A program made the translations under genes and the position numbers. From Bacteroidota bacterium (GTDB lineage: Bacteria; Bacteroidota; Bacteroidia; Bacteroidales; JAKIYJ01), in assembly GCA_022708585.1 (NCBI GenBank), contig JAKIYJ010000045.1, positions 1 to 9,384 on the forward strand: a stretch of DNA of 9,384 nucleotides, written 5' to 3'. The notes beneath the pieces were generated by a model, which was not told the origin of the DNA, did no database searches, and worked only from the letters and a program-made list of their open reading frames with translations. Positions 6,368 through 9,384 of the stretch are shown in pieces. Each line of letters begins with the position of its first letter. The stretch's first letter is position 1.

Positions 6368-7165
6368 TTATAACGAATATTTTTTTAACATATTGCAAGT
6401 ATTTAAAAAAGTATTTTCACATACTTCCTCTGATTTTATGTTCTTTATACTCGCAATTTCATCTATAATAAATTTTAAATAAGAACTTTCATTTCTTTTA
6501 CCTCTAAAAGGTACAGGGGCTAAATATGGAGCATCTGTTTCAAGTACAATACTTTTAGGTGGCAAGGCTCCAACCACCTTTCGTATTAATGCATTTTTAT
6601 AAGTTACAACCCCTCCTACTCCAATTAACATCCCCATTTCTATAGATTTATATGCCTGTTCAACATTACCAGGAAAACAATGTAGTACCCCTCTAATCTT
6701 ATTTTTATAATCAGATAATATGTCCAGTACAAGTTCAATTGAATTTCGAGAATGAATTACAATTGGAATATCTAATTTAACAGCCAGGTTCAACTGTTCA
6801 ATAAAAGATTCTATCTGCTGTTTTTCAAAAGATTTATCCCAGTATAAATCTATTCCTGTTTCTCCAATTCCACAGAAATCAAGAGATTCATTTTTATTGT
6901 CAATAAAACCTTGAAAAAGATTAAAAATTTCGTCTAATTCTTCTTTCCAGTTTGCCTTTACTGATGTTGGGTGCAAGCCAAGCATTGGAGAACAAATATC
7001 GGGATACTTGTTACAACATTTCAGCATTGGAATTACAGTTGTTTTATCAATATTAGGCAACATAATTTTTTTTATTCCTGTGTCTTTTGCTCTTTGGATA
7101 ACTGAAGCAATATCATTTGAAAATTCATCCAGATAAATATGAGCATGTGTATCTATTATTTGCAT
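6368..7165 (-). CDS. tatD: TatD-family metal-dependent hydrolase/DNase
   Basis: TatD proteins are cytoplasmic amidohydrolase-fold enzymes with 3'-5' exonuclease/DNase activity linked to DNA repair and fragment turnover. The 265 residues match the family length, and all metal ligands are visible: His7 and His9 (DTHAHIYL), Glu102 (GIGETGID), His138 (VIHSR), His162 (LHCFPG) and Asp211 (ETDAPYLAP). The Arg/Gly segment after Asp211 (PFRGKRNESSY) is typical of the TatD/YcfH/YjjV group. Which of the three paralogues it best matches cannot be told by eye. The ATG at 7163-7165 places the HxH motif at residues 7-9, as expected. There is no Shine-Dalgarno. It is followed 81 bp later by tRNA-Ser on the same strand, and its upstream side faces the IS110 element, which may have displaced part of its original upstream region. 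Confidence 0.93.
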   Translation of the reverse strand: MQIIDTHAHIYLDEFSNDIASVIQRAKDTGIKKIMLPNIDKTTVIPMLKCCNKYPDICSPMLGLHPTSVKANWKEELDEIFNLFQGFIDNKNESLDFCGIGETGIDLYWDKSFEKQQIESFIEQLNLAVKLDIPIVIHSRNSIELVLDILSDYKNKIRGVLHCFPGNVEQAYKSIEMGMLIGVGGVVTYKNALIRKVVGALPPKSIVLETDAPYLAPVPFRGKRNESSYLKFIIDEIASIKNIKSEEVCENTFLNTCNMLKKYSL

Positions 7166-7374
7166 TTGTATGATAAGTCCAAATTTTTTGTAAAAATAAT
7201 GATTTTCACTTTTGATTTATAGTGTTTCCTTTTCAGTTTATGTTTTGTTGCTACGAACTTTTTATATTTATAATATTATTACCAGTGCTTATTATTTTTA
7301 TAAATTTCCTCTATAAATCCATCCTTCTTCCGATTTCTTTTTAAAATTTAACCCATTTATACCGCTTTGGGTGA

Positions 7375-7395
7375 GCGAGTTTCCTCTGCGAGTTT
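7375..7395. repeat. Short tandem repeat GCGAGTTT-N5-GCGAGTTT beside the candidate guide RNA
   Basis: An exact 8-bp direct repeat occurs at 7375-7382 and 7388-7395 with a 5-bp spacer (CCTCT). It lies immediately beyond the third hairpin of the candidate guide RNA and close to the presumed IS end. It may be a recombinase- or RNA-recognition feature of the end, or part of the RNA; no function can be shown. Confidence 0.6.
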
Positions 7396-7396
7396 G

Positions 7397-7515
7397 GTTC
7401 ATCTATTGATGAACATTAACTCATGTTTGTGTGCTTAAAGTCCCAAATTATTAAGGACAACTTGCATTGGTCAATTTGCAAACGGGGTTTTTAGCCACCA
7501 CAAATTTATCCGACC
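7397..7515 (-). ncRNA. Candidate IS110/IS1111 guide (bridge/seek) RNA region
   Basis: Read on the minus strand from just after the transposase stop, this non-coding stretch holds successive foldable elements. First, GGTC (7515-7512) plus AATTTG (7506-7501) pair with CAAATT (7478-7473) plus GACC (7472-7469); the 5-nt bulge is on one side only, giving a 10-bp bulged stem. Second, GTCC and GGAC pair around an 11-nt loop within about 7442-7460. Third, GTTCATC (7414-7408) pairs exactly with GATGAAC (7403-7397) around tetraloop AATA. IS110-family recombinases are known to use an IS-encoded structured RNA with guide loops; in IS1111-type members it lies downstream of the transposase. The structures are seen directly; the RNA identity, its boundaries and its transcription are inferred. 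The 171-bp upstream region is the alternative location. Confidence 0.4.
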
Positions 7516-7523
7516 TTTACGCA

Positions 7524-8729
7524 TTATTGTAATAAATTCTCAAGTCGTCTAACTTCTCTCTGATGATAACTTATCTTCGCTTTCAACTTATACGGATCAT
7601 AAATAATATGTTTCCCTGCGTCATATTCCTCCCCATAATATAGTATATTCCAAATTATTGATGATAGTTTCCTTGCAATTGCAATCAATGCTTTTTTCCC
7701 GGATTTCCTTATCGCTAAATGGTTATACTTATCTTTAAAATACGATCCCTTGATTCGTGTTGCAGCCCATGCGCATTGAACTAAAACTGCTCGCAGATGA
7801 CGATTACCTTTAGTTGTAGCTGTACTCTTATATTTACCGGCACTCTCATCATTTCTCGGACGTAATCCCGTCCAGCCGTTAAATTTCCTGCTATTCTCAA
7901 ATGCTCTCATATCTGCTCCTGTCTCTGCTATTATTATCATCGCTGATATGCGATTGATCCCAGGTATCGTTAGTAATAAACCCATCTCTCTCCTGTATTC
8001 CTTATAACATAATTCTTCCATCTTATCTAAACATTCTTTGCTCTGTCTTACAAGCATATCATACTCCTCTAACGACAACTCCAAACTAAATCGCTGATGC
8101 TCCAGTATAAAACCTTTCAATGATGCTTTTATTGTCGCTTCTGTGTGTTTTTTAATTATACGACCATGTATCTCTTTTATTAATACCTCCGGATCAGTTT
8201 CTCCTTCTACTATCTTCCTTATTACATTTATTATACTCTTCCCTGATATATTGCTGACATAACTCGTAATTCTTATGCTACACATCTCTAATATATGCTC
8301 CATGTTCTGTAATACTGATGTCTGTCTCTGCTGTAATTTCACATATTTACGACTATATGTCCGTAACTCCCTTATCTTCTTATCTGGTACTAAACTACCT
8401 CGTAATAATCCCTTATGTAATAATTTCGCTATCCACCTCGCATCCTTGGAATCACTCTTACATCCAGGCATCTGTTTGATTAAATATGGGTTCACTAACA
8501 TTACGTTAAAACCCATATCCTCCAATATATTCCATATCGCTATCCAGTATATCCCTGTGCTCTCCAATGCTATCTCTTTTACTCCCTCTGATTGTATGTA
8601 TTCTCCCATTGAATATATACTATCAGTGAGTGTGGAAAATACTTTCACTTCACTGAAATCTTTTCCATCATAAATTGCACAAAATATTGTATCTTTGTGC
8701 ACATCCAGTCCGCATGTCTTTTTTTTCAT
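7524..8729 (-). CDS. IS110-family transposase (DEDD recombinase)
   Basis: IS110 transposases combine an N-terminal RuvC-like DEDD nuclease domain with a C-terminal Transposase_20 domain holding a catalytic serine, and recombine DNA under direction of an IS-encoded RNA. In this 401-residue protein the acidic residues are Asp9 (CGLDVHKDT), Glu56 (ALESTGIYW) and Asp93/Asp96 (CKSDSKDARW). A coiled/helical middle (about 115-245) follows. The C-terminal domain starts at TIPGINRISA (254-263) and carries GWTGLRPRNDESAGKY with Ser296 as probable nucleophile, then TKGNRHLRAVLVQCAW. All key residues are present and the frame is intact, so the enzyme may be active. I start at the ATG at 8727-8729: it follows GGAGG by four bases and begins the conserved domain, although the frame stays open for 56 more codons upstream. 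Base composition is less AT-rich than neighbouring genes, consistent with horizontal acquisition. Confidence 0.95.
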   Translation of the reverse strand: MKKKTCGLDVHKDTIFCAIYDGKDFSEVKVFSTLTDSIYSMGEYIQSEGVKEIALESTGIYWIAIWNILEDMGFNVMLVNPYLIKQMPGCKSDSKDARWIAKLLHKGLLRGSLVPDKKIRELRTYSRKYVKLQQRQTSVLQNMEHILEMCSIRITSYVSNISGKSIINVIRKIVEGETDPEVLIKEIHGRIIKKHTEATIKASLKGFILEHQRFSLELSLEEYDMLVRQSKECLDKMEELCYKEYRREMGLLLTIPGINRISAMIIIAETGADMRAFENSRKFNGWTGLRPRNDESAGKYKSTATTKGNRHLRAVLVQCAWAATRIKGSYFKDKYNHLAIRKSGKKALIAIARKLSSIIWNILYYGEEYDAGKHIIYDPYKLKAKISYHQREVRRLENLLQ

Positions 8730-8733
8730 ATTA

Positions 8734-8738
8734 CCTCC
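8734..8738 (-). promoter_or_regulatory. Shine-Dalgarno GGAGG deciding the transposase start
   Basis: GGAGG on the minus strand precedes ATG 8729-8727 by four bases (GGAGG-TAAT-ATG). Such a site is uncommon in this AT-rich, mostly leader-poor genome. It fixes the transposase start at 8729 rather than at upstream in-frame ATGs, and fits a gene carried in from elsewhere. Confidence 0.7.
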
Positions 8739-8783
8739 ATTTTTGTTTTGTTTTTTATGCAAAATTAATGGTAATATGTGAAA

Positions 8784-8804
8784 ACGCAAGCTGATGCCTT
8801 GCGT
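8784..8804 (-). repeat. Exact 7-bp hairpin in the IS upstream non-coding region
   Basis: ACGCAAG (8784-8790) and CTTGCGT (8798-8804) are exact complements around a 7-nt loop, about 55 bp upstream of the transposase ATG. It could be a transposase mRNA leader hairpin that prevents impinging transcription from driving translation, or part of a guide RNA if this IS has the IS110 layout. Position and pairing are seen; function is inferred. Confidence 0.6.
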
Positions 8805-8857
8805 GAGCATGTGGACGGGATTTTTATTTGCTTGTGTGTCAATTGAAAATTTACATG

Positions 8858-8865
8858 TACATTTG
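8858..8865 (+). promoter_or_regulatory. Candidate -7 promoter element for thiS
   Basis: TACATTTG is an exact match to the Bacteroidota -7 consensus TAnnTTTG, about 35 bp before the thiS ATG, a reasonable leader length. The -33 partner is poor: nearby TTG at 8832-8834 gives a 23-base spacing instead of about 19. The region overlaps the presumed IS end, so the IS may have replaced the original -33 segment. An exact 14-bp palindrome AGATTTTAAAATCT (8879-8892) lies between this box and the gene. Confidence 0.35.
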
Positions 8866-8900
8866 TGAAGGTAAAATGAGATTTTAAAATCTATCACTAT

Positions 8901-9107
8901 ATGAACATTATTTTAAATAATAGCAAGGAAGAAATACCTTTTTCTGATCAAATAACAGTTGAAGAGCTTTTGAAATATAAAAAATTTTCTTTCAAATTAT
9001 TAATTGTTAAAGTAAATGACAAGTTGATAAAAAAAGATGAGTTTTCAAAATCTATTATAAAAGAAGGTGATACAGTAGATGTTATACATTTAATAAGTGG
9101 TGGATAA
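8901..9107 (+). CDS. thiS: ThiS-like sulfur carrier protein (thiamine biosynthesis)
   Basis: ThiS is a small ubiquitin-fold protein whose C-terminal Gly-Gly is adenylated by ThiF and thiocarboxylated, then donates sulfur to ThiG for the thiazole ring of thiamine. The 68 residues match the family size. The order of elements fits the beta-grasp fold: MNIILNNSKEEI strand pair, the helix around TVEELLKYKKF, LLIVKVNDKLIKKDEF, then EGDTVDVIHLISGG ending in the required Gly67-Gly68. MoaD-type carriers are an alternative, but the length and the VDVIHLISGG end favour ThiS. No thiG, thiF, thiE, thiC or thiH is in the window and no TPP riboswitch is visible upstream, so this copy stands alone. It is separated from tatD by the IS110 element. 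No Shine-Dalgarno is present. Confidence 0.9.
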   Translation: MNIILNNSKEEIPFSDQITVEELLKYKKFSFKLLIVKVNDKLIKKDEFSKSIIKEGDTVDVIHLISGG

Positions 9108-9148
9108 AAAAATTTTTACTTTTAGTTGTACCGATGTAAAAATTTTTT
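9107..9148 (+). terminator. AT-rich 13-bp inverted repeat after thiS, possible terminator
   Basis: AAAAAATTTTTAC (9107-9119) and GTAAAAATTTTTT (9136-9148) are exact complements separated by 16 bases, beginning in the thiS stop codon. The right arm runs into more T, as in an intrinsic terminator, but only one base pair is G-C, so the hairpin would be weak. It overlaps the tRNA-Val promoter: the -33 TTG lies in the loop and the -7 box begins at the last base of the right arm. Confidence 0.4.
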
Positions 9149-9155
9149 ATTTTTG
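9126..9155 (+). promoter_or_regulatory. Promoter for tRNA-Val (Bacteroidota sigma-A type)
   Basis: TTG at 9126-9128 is followed after exactly 19 bases by TATTTTTG at 9148-9155, an exact fit to TAnnTTTG. Transcription would start about six bases later, only a few bases before the mature tRNA 5' end at 9167. Both motifs, their spacing and the downstream stable RNA agree, making this the best-supported promoter in the window. Confidence 0.65.
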
Positions 9156-9166
9156 CAAAAAAAATT

Positions 9167-9241
9167 GGGCGCTTAGCTCAGTTGGTTCAGAGCACCTGCC
9201 CTACAAGCAGGGGGTCACTGGTTCGAATCCATTAGCGCCCA
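9167..9241 (+). tRNA. tRNA-Val(TAC), with atypical C33
   Basis: The 75-nt cloverleaf has a fully paired acceptor stem GGGCGCT/AGCGCCC with discriminator A. The D-arm is GCTC-AGTTGGTTCA-GAGC. The anticodon stem is CCTGC/GCAGG with anticodon TAC at 9202-9204, the variable loop GGGTC, and the T-loop TTCGAAT. Two features are abnormal. The base before the anticodon is C (9201) instead of the nearly invariant T33, giving loop CCTACAA. The T-stem ACTGG/CCATT has a C-T mismatch at the second pair (9218/9232). The 3' CCA is not encoded. It may be functional, degenerating, or affected by sequence error; another valine tRNA gene elsewhere would be expected. Confidence 0.88.
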
Positions 9242-9292
9242 CTATTTTACTCAATTTTTTTGATTTTATTTTTTAATTCAAGTTTTGTGTAA

Positions 9293-9384
9293 TTATGAAT
9301 TATGATGTTCCGTAGATAATTCATGTATAGCACAAGAGATTTCACCAATAAGTTGATAATTTTTTTCAAAGGCGTTGCCTATAA
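9293..9384 (-). CDS. 3' end of an unidentified gene running off the window
   Basis: On the minus strand a frame is open from the window edge to TAA at 9293-9295. It gives 29 residues, a soluble and mostly helical-looking C-terminus containing NAFEKNYQLIGEIS and ending STEHHNS. Codon choice looks like that of the neighbouring genes, but the fragment is short enough to be open by chance and I recognise no family. If real, it converges on tRNA-Val with 51 bp between them. Confidence 0.35.
   Translation of the reverse strand, partial: IGNAFEKNYQLIGEISCAIHELSTEHHNS
9295..9324. repeat. Exact 9-bp inverted repeat downstream of tRNA-Val
   Basis: ATGAATTAT (9295-9303) and ATAATTCAT (9316-9324) are exact complements around a 12-nt loop. 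It lies 54 bp after tRNA-Val on one strand and at the end of the partial minus-strand frame on the other, a suitable place for transcript 3'-end formation. However, no T-tract follows directly on either strand, so it is not called a terminator. Confidence 0.5.

Larger units (their letters stand above)
7360..8850 (-). mobile_element. IS110-family insertion sequence (ends approximate)
   Basis: The element is defined by its transposase (7524-8729, minus) and by flanking non-coding stretches visibly less AT-rich than the host DNA. IS110-family elements lack classical terminal inverted repeats and usually leave little or no target duplication, so exact ends cannot be read from one copy. The left end probably falls between about 7340 and 7397, where composition changes from host-like A/T runs to mixed sequence. 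The right end probably falls between about 8826 and 8866, before the thiS promoter-like motif. Non-coding DNA downstream of the transposase (at least 126 bp, at most 358) seems longer and more structured than that upstream (at most 171 bp). That favours an IS1111-like layout with the guide RNA downstream, but this is inference. Host sequence from 7166 to about 7340, upstream of tatD, shows nothing recognisable. Confidence 0.65.

Noticed and set aside
8275..8673. Long plus-strand open frame opposite the transposase
   Set aside because: It is antisense to an intact, clearly recognised transposase, Cys/Ile-rich with no domain, and looks like a by-product of the transposase codons.
8730..8897. 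56-codon N-terminal extension of the IS110 transposase in the same frame
   Set aside because: The frame is open, but the conserved DEDD domain and a GGAGG site both point to the ATG at 8727-8729, and the extension contains the ACGCAAG/CTTGCGT hairpin and no recognisable protein sequence.
8731..8900. TPP riboswitch upstream of thiS
   Set aside because: I looked for the conserved CTGAGA and ACCTGA segments of the THI element on the plus strand and saw neither.
1..9384. CRISPR array or phage-defence island
   Set aside because: No regularly spaced repeats and no recognisable defence genes are present; the CPBP gene alone does not justify such a claim.

Overview
The window is strongly AT-rich and looks like a chromosomal segment of a Bacteroidota (Bacteroidetes) bacterium, probably Bacteroidales-like. 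This rests on four things: an ExbB / membrane protein / ExbD / ExbD cluster typical of that phylum, mostly absent Shine-Dalgarno sequences, promoters resembling the Bacteroidota TTG-N19-TAnnTTTG pattern, and the protein sequences themselves. No phylogenetic placement was computed.

Layout. Bases 1-575 carry the 3' end of peptidase T (pepT). A 142-bp MITE-like palindromic element (582-723) follows, then a HAD-family phosphatase (748-1386). The HAD gene overlaps tail-to-tail by 26 bp with a tRNA-dihydrouridine synthase gene on the minus strand (1361-2344). A very AT-rich divergent spacer leads to a CPBP (CAAX-protease-like) membrane protein on the plus strand (2628-3563). A hairpin terminator at 3596-3622, oriented mainly for the minus strand, separates it from a four-gene minus-strand operon read 6141 to 3664: exbB, an unnamed four-helix membrane protein, and two exbD/tolR-like genes. 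These encode a proton-driven inner-membrane motor of the TonB-ExbBD type; no tonB lies in the window. Upstream on the same strand are tRNA-Ser(GGA) and a TatD-family nuclease gene.

Bases about 7360-8850 form an IS110-family insertion sequence whose transposase (401 aa) is on the minus strand. The non-coding stretch downstream of the transposase is less AT-rich than its surroundings and contains an ordered set of hairpins. It is the best candidate here for an IS-encoded guide ('bridge'/'seek') RNA, an RNA class known from this family. The far side of the element abuts an isolated thiS gene (8901-9107).

The last part holds an unusual AT-only inverted repeat overlapping a good Bacteroidota promoter, then tRNA-Val(UAC) with an atypical C at position 33 and a mispaired T-stem, then the 3' end of an unidentified minus-strand gene running off the window.

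Most of the window is ordinary core-genome content. The parts worth a second look are the IS110 element with its candidate guide RNA, the MITE-like element, the divergent tRNA-Val, and the unnamed membrane protein built into the Exb operon.
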